Shown in pieces: positions 1 through 10,349 of a stretch of 64,000 bases of DNA (position 1 is its first letter; every line of letters starts with the position of its first letter). Under the pieces are notes generated by a model that saw only the letters and a list, made by a program, of their open reading frames with translations, was not told the origin of the DNA and ran no database searches. The stretch is taken from assembly GCA_016858145.1 (NCBI GenBank), contig JAEHOE010000257.1, positions 1-64,000 of the forward strand, in the 5' to 3' direction. The translations under genes were made by a program, and so were the position numbers. The DNA comes from Edaphochlamys debaryana. Lineage: Eukaryota; Chlorophyta; Chlorophyceae; Chlamydomonadales.

Positions 1-1690
1 AGCAAGCGGGCAAAACACAAGCGCCATGGAGACCGGCCGCCGTGTCGTGCGACCGCGGCCGGGCGGGCCTTGGCCTGCCCCGGCCGCCCCGCTCTCCAGT
101 TCCCTCGCAGCGCTCAGCAGGGCGAGTGCGCCTCCCAGGCTCCCGGCCCCTTGACACAGCCGTTCCGAAGACGACGCTCTTTGACAGCTGCGTGACAGGG
201 TGCACGCACAGGGATGCAGAATGGTGACAGGCCCTGGACCTCACGGCCGCAGGCCAGCCCCGAGGGGGCGCCGGGGTAGGGGCCCTTGGACTGCGTCCCG
301 TCTCCCGTGCACCCCACCCACCCAAAGCCCTTGGCCGCCGTAGTGAGCAGCAAGCAGTCGGTAGCGCCTACCGCTAAGCACGCCGCTTCCTCCCTGTGTT
401 CAGGCTGGCTGGCAAAGCCCACGCATCTGCACAACACGGCTCTCCCGCCATCGCCGGCAGCCGCAAACAGCCGCGAAAACGCGACCCCAGCTTTAGTCCA
501 GCGACACGGAGGTGTCTATAGACCACCGTACGCATGAGCAGGCCGGTGCAAGGCTGCCCTGAGCCCTGCACGTGTTGCCCCCGGGCCCAGGGCTTCCCCA
601 CGCGCTTGCGGTCGGCGTGCGTGGGGCGCCAGCCCTGGCAGCGACGCCGGATCCCTGCGACCATCCATCAATGACCGCACCTACACCGCGTACGGTCACG
701 CCATGGAACTGCACCGTGAGGCTGCTGCGCCAGTGCCCTTGCCGACCGCCCTCAATGGCTGCCCACGGCCGACAAGGCCCCTGCAGCCCTGCCCCGCCCC
801 CCAACCAGCGGCGTTGCACCACCCTATTTGCCAGCCCTTGACGTGACGAGTGCCAAGTAGGCCAGGCCCTTACCACGCCGTCAGGGCTCATCCAGGCGGC
901 CATCCAGGTCACACGTCCAAGCTGCCACCGCTCCACCAACCGGCCCCCAAGCAGCGTGGGCAGGTGGCAGCCTGCCCATCCTCCCGAGCTGCATCTAGGT
1001 AAGGGCCTGGGCCAGGCCAGCCAACCAACCCCTGCTGTACGAAGAAGGAGGGCTCGCACCCACCCTCAGCAGGGCAGCTTGCAGTAACCGCACAAACCCC
1101 CTCAAGCAACGGCCGCGGCGCGGGCCGGCCATGGCGTCGCCGCTAGGGCTCAGCGGCTTGCCGCTGCACTTCGCCCCCCGCACGCGGCCGCGCGGCCCTT
1201 GCTCGCGTGCCGGAGGCTCCGGGCCCGGACCCTCCGTGACCAGGCCTCCTGCAGGTGCGCATCGCGGCAAGCGGCAAGCGCGACGTGCTGCGCTGATGGG
1301 AACATCGGCCGCGTGCCCGGACCTGGTAGGACTTGGCAGCTTGACAGTCCGTCCCAGCGACTACAACCCTATCAGGCTGCAGCTTGCTGCTGCAGAGGGG
1401 CGGTCCTCCGGTTGCGCCGCGGACTTCGCTGATCGAGACAGCTCGGCGAGCGCGAGCTGCTCTGTCGAGCTGTCTATCAGTAGGCGAGTACGGTCAGTAT
1501 TGATGGAAGTGGCTCTGGAGGCGTCGCATGTGTCCTATGGCATGCAATGGATGCTACAGCACAAGGAGGCACAAGTTCTGGGCTGAGACGCGAGCCATGG
1601 AAGCGCGAGGTCCAGCATCTCGGCAAGCGGCCCAGCAGCGATAGTAATGCCGACTATGAATGCTGGCCTATGATCTATGCCGGCATCGAG
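1..1690 (+). repeat. Satellite unit 1 (class S-full)
   Basis: This is the most divergent copy. One extra C at about 524 breaks the unit's palindrome. The run before the GACCCCAGC motif has extra A residues (about 475-481), and the C tract differs. From about 590 to 920 it carries variants otherwise seen together only in unit 6 (GGGCTTCC, GCCCCGCCCC, CACCCTATT, CACACGTCC). Confidence 0.95.
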
Positions 1691-2002
1691 AGCAAGCGGG
1701 CAAAACACAAGCGCCATGGAGACCAGCCGCCGTGTCGTGCGACGGCGGCCGGGCGGGCCTTGGCCTGCCCCGGCCGCCCCGGCTCTCCAGTTCCCTCGCA
1801 GCGCTCAGCAGGGCGAGTGCGCCTCCCAGGCTCCCGGCCCCTTGACACAGCCGTTCCGAAGACGACGCTCTTTGACAGCTGCGTGACAGGGTGCACGCAC
1901 AGGGATGCAGAATGGTGACAGGCGCTGGACCTCACGGCCGCAGGCCAGCCCCGAGGGAGCGCCGGGGTAGGGGCCCTTGGACTGCGTCCCGTCTCCCCGT
2001 GC

Positions 2003-2015
2003 ACCCCACCCACCC
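2003..2015 (+). repeat. Hypervariable C/A tract, present in every unit (shown in unit 2)
   Basis: Between CCGTG and AAAGCCC the copies carry variants of CACCC units: CACCCCACCCACCC, CACCCCACCC, CACCCCCACCC, CACCCACCCACCC or CACCCACCACCC. Changes are of 1 to 4 bp. This is typical of replication slippage and breaks any reading frame across it. Confidence 0.9.
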
Positions 2016-2065
2016 AAAGCCCTTGGCCGCCGTAGTGAGCAGCAAGCAGTCGGTAGCGCCTACCG

Positions 2066-2095
2066 CTAAGCACGCCGCTTCCTCCCTGTGTTCAG
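2066..2095 (+). other. Splice-acceptor-like site in every unit (shown in unit 2)
   Basis: CTAAG, a branch-point-like pentamer (2066-2070), lies about 26 nt before TTCAG. Between them is the pyrimidine-rich stretch CTTCCTCCCTGTG. The arrangement matches a eukaryotic intron 3' end and looked unchanged in the copies inspected. Use as a splice site is not shown. Confidence 0.35.
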
Positions 2096-2200
2096 GCTGG
2101 CTGGCAAAGCCCACGCATCTGCACAACACGGCTCTCCCGCCATCGCCGGCAGCCGCAAACAGCCGCAAACGCGACCCCAGCTTTAGTCCAGCGACACGGA

Positions 2201-2216
2201 GGTGTCTATAGACACC
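2201..2216. repeat. Perfect 16-bp palindrome in every unit except unit 1 (shown in unit 2)
   Basis: GGTGTCTATAGACACC equals its own reverse complement. It lies about 511 bp into each unit, and was also seen in truncated unit 34 (57280-57295). In unit 1 an extra C breaks it (511-527). It could be a site for a dimeric protein or simply be structure-forming DNA. Confidence 0.9.
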
Positions 2217-2683
2217 GTACGCATGAGCAGGCCGGTGCAAGGCTGTCCTTGAGCCCTGCACGTGTTGCCCCCGGGCCCAGCGCTTCCCCACGCGCTTGCG
2301 GTCGGCGTGCGTGGGGCGCCAGCCCTGGCAGCGACGCCGGATCCCTGCGACCATCCATCAATGACCGCACCTACACCGCGTACGGTCACGCCACGGAACT
2401 GCACCGTGAGGCTGCTGCGCCAGTGCCCTTGCCGACCGCCCTCAATGGCTGCCCACGGCCGACAAGGCCCCTGCAGCCCTGCCCAGCCCCCCAACCAGCG
2501 GCGTTGCACCACCTATTTGCCAGCCCTTGACGTGACGAGTGCCAAGTAGGCCAGGCCCTTACCACGCCGTCAGGGCTCATCCAGGCGGCCATCCAGGTCA
2601 GACGGCCAAGCTGCCACCGCTCCACCAACCGGCCCCCAAGCAGCGTGGGCAGGTGGCAGCCTGCCCATCCTCCCGAACTGCAT

Positions 2684-2693
2684 CTAGGTAAGG
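2684..2693 (+). other. Splice-donor-like site in every unit (shown in unit 2)
   Basis: CTAG followed by GTAAGG fits the AG|GTAAG donor consensus and lies 592 bp after the acceptor-like site. A transcript of the array could in principle join repeated exons of about 592 nt (2096-2687). The block contains stops, so such exons would be non-coding. Confidence 0.3.
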
Positions 2694-3065
2694 GCCTGGG
2701 CCAGGCCAGCCAACCAACCCCTGCTGTACGAAGAAGGAGGGCTCGCACCCACCCTCAGCAGGGCAGCTTGCAGTAACCGCACAAACCCCCTCAAGCAACG
2801 GCCGCGGCGCGGGCCGGCCATGGCGTCGCCGCTAGGGCTCAGCGGCTTGCCGCTGCACTTCGCCCCCCGCACGCGGCCGCGCGGCCCTTGCTCGCGTGCC
2901 GGAGGCTCCGGGCCCGGACCCTCCGTGACCTGGCCTCCTGCAGGTGCGCATCGCGGCAAGCGGCAAGCGCGACGTGCTGCGCTGATGGGAACATCGGCCG
3001 CGTGCCCGGACCTGGTAGGACTTGGCAGCTTGACAGTCCGTCCCAGCGACTACAACCCTATCAGG

Positions 3066-3084
3066 CTGCAGCTTGCTGCTGCAG
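3066..3084. repeat. Hairpin-forming inverted repeat, 7-bp stem (shown in unit 2)
   Basis: CTGCAGC and GCTGCAG are separated by a 5-nt TTGCT loop. The structure is present in the units inspected. Confidence 0.8.
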
Positions 3085-3124
3085 AGGGGCGGTCCTCCGG
3101 TTGCGCCGCGGACTTCGCTGATCG

Positions 3125-3164
3125 AGACAGCTCGGCGAGCGCGAGCTGCTCTGTCGAGCTGTCT
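3125..3164. repeat. Inverted repeat, 10-bp arms with 20-nt spacer (shown in unit 2)
   Basis: AGACAGCTCG (3125-3134) and CGAGCTGTCT (3155-3164) are exact reverse complements. The right arm ends about 5 bp before the octamer missing from delta8 copies and about 50 bp before the 77-bp indel site. Arms are altered in units 5 and 22. Confidence 0.85.
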
Positions 3165-3379
3165 ATCAGTAGGCGAGTACGGTCAGTATTGATGGAAGTG
3201 GCTCTGGAGGCGTCGCATGTGTCCTATGGCATGCAATGGATGCTACAGCACAAGGAGGCACAAGTTCTGGGCTGAGACGCGAGCCATGGAAGCGCGAGGT
3301 CCAGCATCTCGGCAAGCGGCCCAGCAGCGATAGTAATGCCGACTATGAATGCTGGCCTATGATCTATGCCGGCATCGAG

Positions 3380-5057
3380 AGCAAGCGGGCAAAACACAAG
3401 CGCCATGGAGACCGGCCGCCGTGTCGTGCGACCGCGGCCGGGCGGGCCTTGGCCTGCCCCGGCCGCCCGGCTCTCCAGTTCCCTCGCAGCGCTCAGCAGG
3501 GCGAGTGCGCCTCCCAGGCTCCCGGCCCCTTGACACAGCCGTTCCGAAGACGACGCTCTTTGACAGCTGCGTGACAGGGTGCACGCACAGGGATGCAGAA
3601 TGGTGACAGGCGCTGGACCTCACGGCCGCAGGCCAGCCCCGAGGGGGCGCCGGGGTAGGGGCCCTTGGACTGCGTCCCGTCTCCCCGTGCACCCCACCCA
3701 AAGCCCTTGGCCGCCGTAGTGAGCAGCAAGCAGTCGGTAGCGCCTACCGCTAAGCACGCCGCTTCCTCCCTGTGTTCAGGCTGGCTGGCAAAGCCCACGC
3801 ATCTGCACAACACGGCTCTCCCGCCATCGCCGGCAGCCGCAAACAGCCGCAAACGCGACCCCAGCTTTAGTCCAGCGACACGGAGGTGTCTATAGACACC
3901 GTACGCATGAGCAGGCCGGTGCAAGGCTGTCCCTTGAGCCCTGCACGTGTTGCCCCCGGGCCCAGCGCTTCCCCACGCGCTTGCGGTCGGCGTGCGTGGG
4001 GCGCCAGCCCTGGCAGCGACGCCGGATCCCTGCGACCATCCATCAATGACCGCACCTACATCGCGTACGGTCACGCCACGGAACTGCACCGTGAGGCTGC
4101 TGCGCCAGTGCCCTTGCCGACCGCCCTCAATGGCTGCCCACGGCCGACAAGGCCCCTGCAGACCTGCCCAGCCCCCCAACCAGCGGCGTTGCACCACCTA
4201 TTTGCCAGCCCTTGACGTGACGAGTGCCAAGTAGGCCAGGCCCTTACCACGCCGTCAGGGCTCATCCAGGCGGCCATCCAGGTCAGACGTCCAAGCTGCC
4301 ACCGCTCCACCAACCGGCCCCCAAGCAGCGTGGGCAGGTGGCAGCCTGCCCATCCTCCCGAGCTGCATCTAGGTAAGGGCCTGGGCCAGGCCAGCCAACC
4401 AACCCCTGCTGTACGAAGAAGGAGGGCTCGCACCCACCCTCAGCAGGGCGGCTTGCAGTAACCGCACAAACCCCCTCAAGCAACGGCCGCGGCGCGGGCC
4501 GGCCATGGCGTCGCCGCTAGGGCTCAGCGGCTTGCCGCTGCACTTCGCCCCCCGCACGCGGCCGCGCGGCCCTTGCTCGCGTGCCGGAGGCTCCGGGCCC
4601 AGGACCCTCCGTGACCAGGCCTCCTGCAGGTGCGCATCGCGGCAAGCGGCAAGCGCGACGTGCTGCGCTGATGGGAACATCGGCCGCGTGCCCGGACCTG
4701 GTAGGACTTGGCAGCTTGACAGTCCGTCCCAGCGACTACAACCCTATCAGGCTGCAGCTTGCTGCTGCAGAGGGGCGGTCCTCCGGTTGCGCCGCGGACT
4801 TCGCTGATCGAGACAGCTCGGCGAGCGCGAGCTGCTCTGTCGAGCTGTCTATCAGGACGGTCAGTATTGATGGAAGTGGCTCTGGAGGCGTCGCATGTGT
4901 CCTATGGCATGCAATGGATGCTACAGCACAAGGAGGCACAAGTTCTGGGCTGAGACGCGAGCCATGGAAGCGCGAGGTCCAGCATCTCGGCAAGCGGCCC
5001 AGCAGCGATAGTAATGCCGACTATGAATGCTGGCCTATGATCTATGCCGGCATCGAG
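3380..5057 (+). repeat. Satellite unit 3 (class S-delta8, atypical junction)
   Basis: Length is 1678 bp. The octamer is missing, but the junction reads ATCAGGACGG rather than the ATCAGTACGG of all other delta8 copies, which suggests an independent deletion or a later T-to-G change. It also has an extra C in TGTCCCTTGAG (about 3930) and a 4-bp shorter C tract. Confidence 0.95.
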
Positions 5058-6820
5058 AGCAAGCGGGCAAAACACAAGCGCCATGGAGACCAGCCGCCGT
5101 GTCGTGCGACGGCGGCCGGGCGGGCCTTGGCCTGCCCCGGCCGCCCCGGCTCTCCAGTTCCCTCGCAGCGCTCAGCAGGGCGAGTGCGCCTCCCAGGCTC
5201 CCGGCCCCTTGACACAGCCGTTCCGAAGACGACGCTCTTTGACAGCTGCGTGACAGGGTGCACGCACAGGGATGCAGAATGGTGACAGGCGCTGGACCTC
5301 ACGGCCGCAGGCCAGCCCCGAGGGGGCGCCGGGGTAGGGGCCCTTGGACTGCGTCCCGTCTCCCCGTGCACCCCACCCAAAGCCCTTGGCCGCCGTAGTG
5401 AGCAGCAAGCAGTCGGTAGCGCCTACCGCTAAGCACGCCGCTTCCTCCCTGTGTTCAGGCTGGCTGGCAAAGCCCACGCATCTGCACAACACGGCTCTCC
5501 CGCCATCGCCGGCAGCCGCAAACAGCCGCAAACGCGACCCCAGCTTTAGTCCAGCGACACGGAGGTGTCTATAGACACCGTACGCATGAGCAGGCCGGTG
5601 CAAGGCTGCCCTTGAGCCCTGCACGTGTTGCCCCCGGGCCCAGCGCTTCCCCACGCGCTTGCGGTCGGCGTGCGTGGGGCGCCAGCCCTGGCAGCGACGC
5701 CGGATCCCTGCGACCATCCATCAATGACCGCACCTACACCGCGTACGGTCACGCCATGGAACTGCACCGTGAGGCTGCTGCGCCAGTGCCCTTGCCGACC
5801 GCCCTCAATGGCTGCCCACGGCCGACAAGGCCCCTGCAGCCCTGCCCAGCCCCCCAACCAGCGGCGTTGCACCACCTATTTGCCAGCCCTTGACGTGACG
5901 AGTGCCAAGTAGGCCAGGCCCTTACCACGCCGTCAGGGCTCATCCAGGCGGCCATCCAGGTCAGACGGCCAAGCTGCCACCGCTCCACCAACCGGCCCCC
6001 AAGCAGCGTGGGCAGGTGGCAGCCTGCCCATCCTCCCGAGCTGCATCTAGGTAAGGGCCTGGGCCAGGCCAGCCAACCAACCCCTGCTGTACGAAGAAGG
6101 AGGGCTCGCACCCACCCTCAGCAGGGCGGCTTGCAGTAACCGCACAAACCCCCTCAAGCAACGGCCGCGGCGCGGGCCGGCCATGGCGTCGCCGCTAGGG
6201 CTCAGCGGCTTGCCGCTGCACTTCGCCCCCCGCACGCGGCCGCGCGGCCCTTGCTCGCGTGCCGGAGGCTACGGGCCCAGACCCTCCGTGACCAGGCCTC
6301 CTGCAGGTGCGCATCGCGGCAAGCGGCAAGCGCGACGTGCTGCGCTGATGGGAACATCGGCCGCGTGCCCGGACCTGGTAGGACTTGGCAGCTTGACAGT
6401 CCGTCCCAGCGACTACAACCCTATCAGGCTGCAGCTTGCTGCTGCAGAGGGGCGGTCCTCCGGTTGCGCCGCGGACTTCGCTGATCGAGACAGCTCGGCG
6501 AGCGCGAGCTGCTCTGTCGAGCTGTCTATCAGTAGGCGAGTACGGTCAGTATTGATGGAAGTGGCTCTGGAGGCGTCGCATGTGTGTCGATATGTGTGCG
6601 CGCGAAATCGTTCTTCTTCTGCTCGCGATGGACAGAAGCGATCCAGCTCAAGCCTATGGCCTCCTATGGCATGCAATGGATGCTACAGCACAAGGAGGCA
6701 CAATGTTCTGGGCTGAGACGCGAGCCATGGAAGCGCGAGGTCCAGCATCTCGGCAAGCGGCCCAGCAGCGATAGTAATGCCGACTATGAATGCTGGCCTA
6801 TGATCTATGCCGGCATCGAG
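5058..6820 (+). repeat. Satellite unit 4 (class L)
   Basis: Length is 1763 bp. The 77-bp segment lies at 6585-6661. A private 1-bp insertion (CAATGTTC for CAAGTTC, about 6703) shifts every frame through that site. Confidence 0.95.
6585..6661 (+). repeat. 77-bp segment that defines class L (first instance, unit 4)
   Basis: The segment begins TGTCGATATG, contains GTTCTTCTTCTGC, and ends TATGGCC. It lies between GCATGTG and TCCTATGGC, which are directly joined in short copies. CCTATGGC occurs both at its end and just after it, so a short-homology deletion is possible. It lacks the GT...AG form of an intron at these limits. It is present in units 4-6, 17, 20 and 23-33. Confidence 0.93.
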
Positions 6821-8582
6821 AGCAAGCGGGCAAAACACAAGCGCCATGGAGACCGGCCGCCGTGTCGTGCGACCGCGGCCGGGCGGGCCTTGGCCTGCCC
6901 CGGCCGCCCCGGCTCTCCAGTTCCCTCGCAGCGCTCAGCAGGGCGAGTGCGCCTCCCAGGCTCCCGGCCCCTTGACACAGCCGTTCCGAAGACGACGCTC
7001 TTTGACAGCTGCGTGACAGGGTGCACGCACAGGGATGCAGAATGGTGACAGGCGCTGGACCTCACGGCCGCAGGCCAGCCCCGAGGGGGCGCCGGGGTAG
7101 GGGCCCTTGGACTGCGTCCCGTCTCCCCGTGCACCCCACCCAAAGCCCTTGGCCGCCGTAGTGAGCAGCAAGCAGTCGGTAGCGCCTACCGCTAAGCACG
7201 CCGCTTCCTCCCTGTGTTCAGGCTGGCTGGCAAAGCCCACGCATCTGCACAACACGGCTCTCCCGCCATCGCCGGCAGCCGCAAACAGCCGCAAACGCGA
7301 CCCCAGCTTTAGTCCAGCGACACGGAGGTGTCTATAGACACCGTACGCATGAGCAGGCCGGTGCAAGGCTGCCCTTGAGCCCTGCACGTGTTGCCCCCGG
7401 GCCCAGCGCTTCCCCACGCGCTTGCGGTCGGCGTGCGTGGGGCGCCAGCCCTGGCAGCGACGCCGGATCCCTGCGACCATCCATCAATGACCGCACCTAC
7501 ACCGCGTACGGTCACGCCATGGAACTGCACCGTGAGGCTGCTGCGCCAGTGCCCTTGCCGACCGCCCTCAATGGCTGCCCACGGCCGACAAGGCCCCTGC
7601 AGCCCTGCCCAGCCCCCCAACCAGCGGCGTTGCACCACCTATTTGCCAGCCCTTGACGTGACGAGTGCCAAGTAGGCCAGGCCCTTACCACGCCGTCAGG
7701 GCTCATCCAGGCGGCCATCCAGGTCAGACGGCCAAGCTGCCACCGCTCCACCAACCGGCCCCCAAGCAGCGTGGGCAGGTGGCAGCCTGCCCATCCTCCC
7801 GAGCTGCATCTAGGTAAGGGCCTGGGCCAGGCCAGCCAACCAACCCCTGCTGTACGAAGAAGGAGGGCTCGCACCCACCCTCAGCAGGGCGGCTTGCAGT
7901 AACCGCACAAACCCCCTCAAGCAACGGCCGCGGCGCGGGCCGGCCATGGCGTCGCCGCTAGGGCTCAGCGGCTTGCCGCTGCACTTCGCCCCCCGCACGC
8001 GGCCGCGCGGCCCTTGCTCGCGTGCCGGAGGCTACGGGCCCAGACCCTCCGTGACCAGGCCTCCTGCAGGTGCGCATCGCGGCAAGCGGCAAGCGCGACG
8101 TGCTGCGCTGATGGGAACATCGGCCGCGTGCCCGGACCTGGTAGGACTTGGCAGCTTGACAGTCCGTCCCAGCGACTACAACCCTATCAGGCTGCAGCTT
8201 GCTGCTGCAGAGGGGCGGTCCTCCGGTTGCGCCGCGGACTTCGCTGATCGAGACAGCTCGGCGAGCGCGAGCTGCTCTGTCAAGCTGTCTATCAGTAGGC
8301 GAGTACGGTCAGTATTGATGGAAGTGGCTCTGGAGGCGTCGCATGTGTGTCGATATGTGTGCGCGCGAAATCGTTCTTCTTCTGCTCGCGATGGACAGAA
8401 GCGATCCAGCTCAAGCCTATGGCCTCCTATGGCATGCAATGGATGCTACAGCACAAGGAGGCACAAGTTCTGGGCTGAGACGCGAGCCATGGAAGCGCGA
8501 GGTCCAGCATCTCGGCAAGCGGCCCAGCAGCGATAGTAATGCCGACTATGAATGCTGGCCTATGATCTATGCCGGCATCGAG
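6821..8582 (+). repeat. Satellite unit 5 (class L)
   Basis: Length is 1762 bp, with the 77-bp segment at 8348-8424. The right arm of the 10-bp inverted repeat is mutated (TCAAGCTGTCT, about 8279). Confidence 0.95.
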
Positions 8583-10349
8583 AGCAAGCGGGCAAAACAC
8601 AAGCGCCATGGAGACCGGCCGCCGTGTCGTGCGACCGCGGCCGGGCGGGCCTTGGCCTGCCCCGGCCGCCCCGGCTCTCCAGTTCCCTCGCAGCGCTCAG
8701 CAGGGCGAGTGCGCCTCCCAGGCTCCCGGCCCCTTGACACAGCCGTTCCGAAGACGACGCTCTTTGACAGCTGCGTGACAGGGTGCACGCACAGGGATGC
8801 AGAATGGTGACAGGCGCTGGACCTCACGGCCGCAGGCCAGCCCCGAGGGGGCGCCGGGGTAGGGGCCCTTGGACTGCGTCCCGTCTCCCCGTGCACCCCA
8901 CCCACCCAAAGCCCTTGGCCGCCGTAGTGAGCAGCAAGCAGTCGGTAGCGCCTACCGCTAAGCACGCCGCTTCCTCCCTGTGTTCAGGCTGGCTGGCAAA
9001 GCCCACGCATCTGCACAACACGGCTCTCCCGCCATCGCCGGCAGCCGCAAACAGCCGCAAACGCGACCCCAGCTTTAGTCCAGCGACACGGAGGTGTCTA
9101 TAGACACCGTACGCATGAGCAGGCCGGTGCAAGGCTGCCCTTGAGCCCTGCACGTGTTGCCCCCGGGCCCAGGGCTTCCCCACGCGCTTGCGGTCGGCGT
9201 GCGTGGGGCGCCAGCCCTGGCAGCGACGCCGGATCCCTGCGACCATCCATCAATGACCGCACCTACACCGCGTACGGTCACGCCATGGAACTGCACCGTG
9301 AGGCTGCTGCGCCAGTGCCCTTGCCGACCGCCCTCAATGGCTGCCCACGGCCGACAAGGCCCCTGCAGCCCTGCCCCGCCCCCCAACCAGTGGCGTTGCA
9401 CCACCCTATTTGCCAGCCCTTGACGTGACGAGTGCCAAGTAGGCCAGGCCCTTACCACGCCGTCAGGGCTCATCCAGGCGGCCATCCAGGTCACACGTCC
9501 AAGCTGCCACCGCTCCACCAACCGGCCCCCAAGCAGCGTGGGCAGGTGGCAGCCTGCCCATCCTCCCGAGCTGCATCTAGGTAAGGGCCTGGGCCAGGCC
9601 AGCCAACCAACCCCTGCTGTACGAAGAAGGAGGGCTCGCACCCACCCTCAGCAGGGCGGCTTGCAGTAACCGCACAAACCCCCTCAAGCAACGGCCGCGG
9701 CGCGGGCCGGCCATGGCGTCGCCGCTAGGGCTCAGCGGCTTGCCGCTGCACTTCGCCCCCCGCACGCGGCCGCGCGGCCCTTGCTCGCGTGCCGGAGGCT
9801 ACGGGCCCAGACCCTCCGTGACCAGGCCTCCTGCAGGTGCGCATCGCGGCAAGCGGCAAGCGCGACGTGCTGCGCTGATGGGAACATCGGCCGCGTGCCC
9901 GGACCTGGTAGGACTTGGCAGCTTGACAGTCCGTCCCAGCGACTACAACCCTATCAGGCTGCAGCTTGCTGCTGCAGAGGGGCGGTCCTCCGGTTGCGCC
10001 GCGGACTTCGCTGATCGAGACAGCTCGGCGAGCGCGAGCTGCTCTGTCGAGCTGTCTATCAGTAGGCGAGTACGGTCAGTATTGATGGAAGTGGCTCTGG
10101 AGGCGTCGCATGTGTGTCGATATGTGTGCGCGCGAAATCGTTCTTCTTCTGCTCGCGATGGACAGAAGCGATCCAGCTCAAGCCTATGGCCTCCTATGGC
10201 ATGCAATGGATGCTACAGCACAAGGAGGCACAAGTTCTGGGCTGAGACGCGAGCCATGGAAGCGCGAGGTCCAGCATCTCGGCAAGCGGCCCAGCAGCGA
10301 TAGTAATGCCGACTATGAATGCTGGCCTATGATCTATGCCGGCATCGAG
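8583..10349 (+). repeat. Satellite unit 6 (class L)
   Basis: This is the longest unit (1767 bp), with the 77-bp segment at 10115-10191. From about 9170 to 9500 it shares the unit-1 haplotype: GGGCTTCC, GCCCCGCCCC, CACCCTATT and CACACGTCC. Confidence 0.95.

Larger units (their letters stand above)
1691..3379 (+). repeat. Satellite unit 2 (class S-full, reference copy)
   Basis: Length is 1689 bp. All landmarks are intact, so the sub-features below are given on this copy: C tract 2003-2015, acceptor-like site 2066-2095, palindrome 2201-2216, donor-like site 2684-2693, hairpins 3066-3084 and 3125-3164, and the full TAGGCGAG octamer after TATCAG at about 3170. Confidence 0.96.

Noticed and set aside
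6585..6661. 77-bp segment as an intron or mobile insertion
   Set aside because: At the observed junctions it lacks GT...AG ends, and no terminal inverted repeats or clear target duplication were seen. Deletion at short homology explains it as well.
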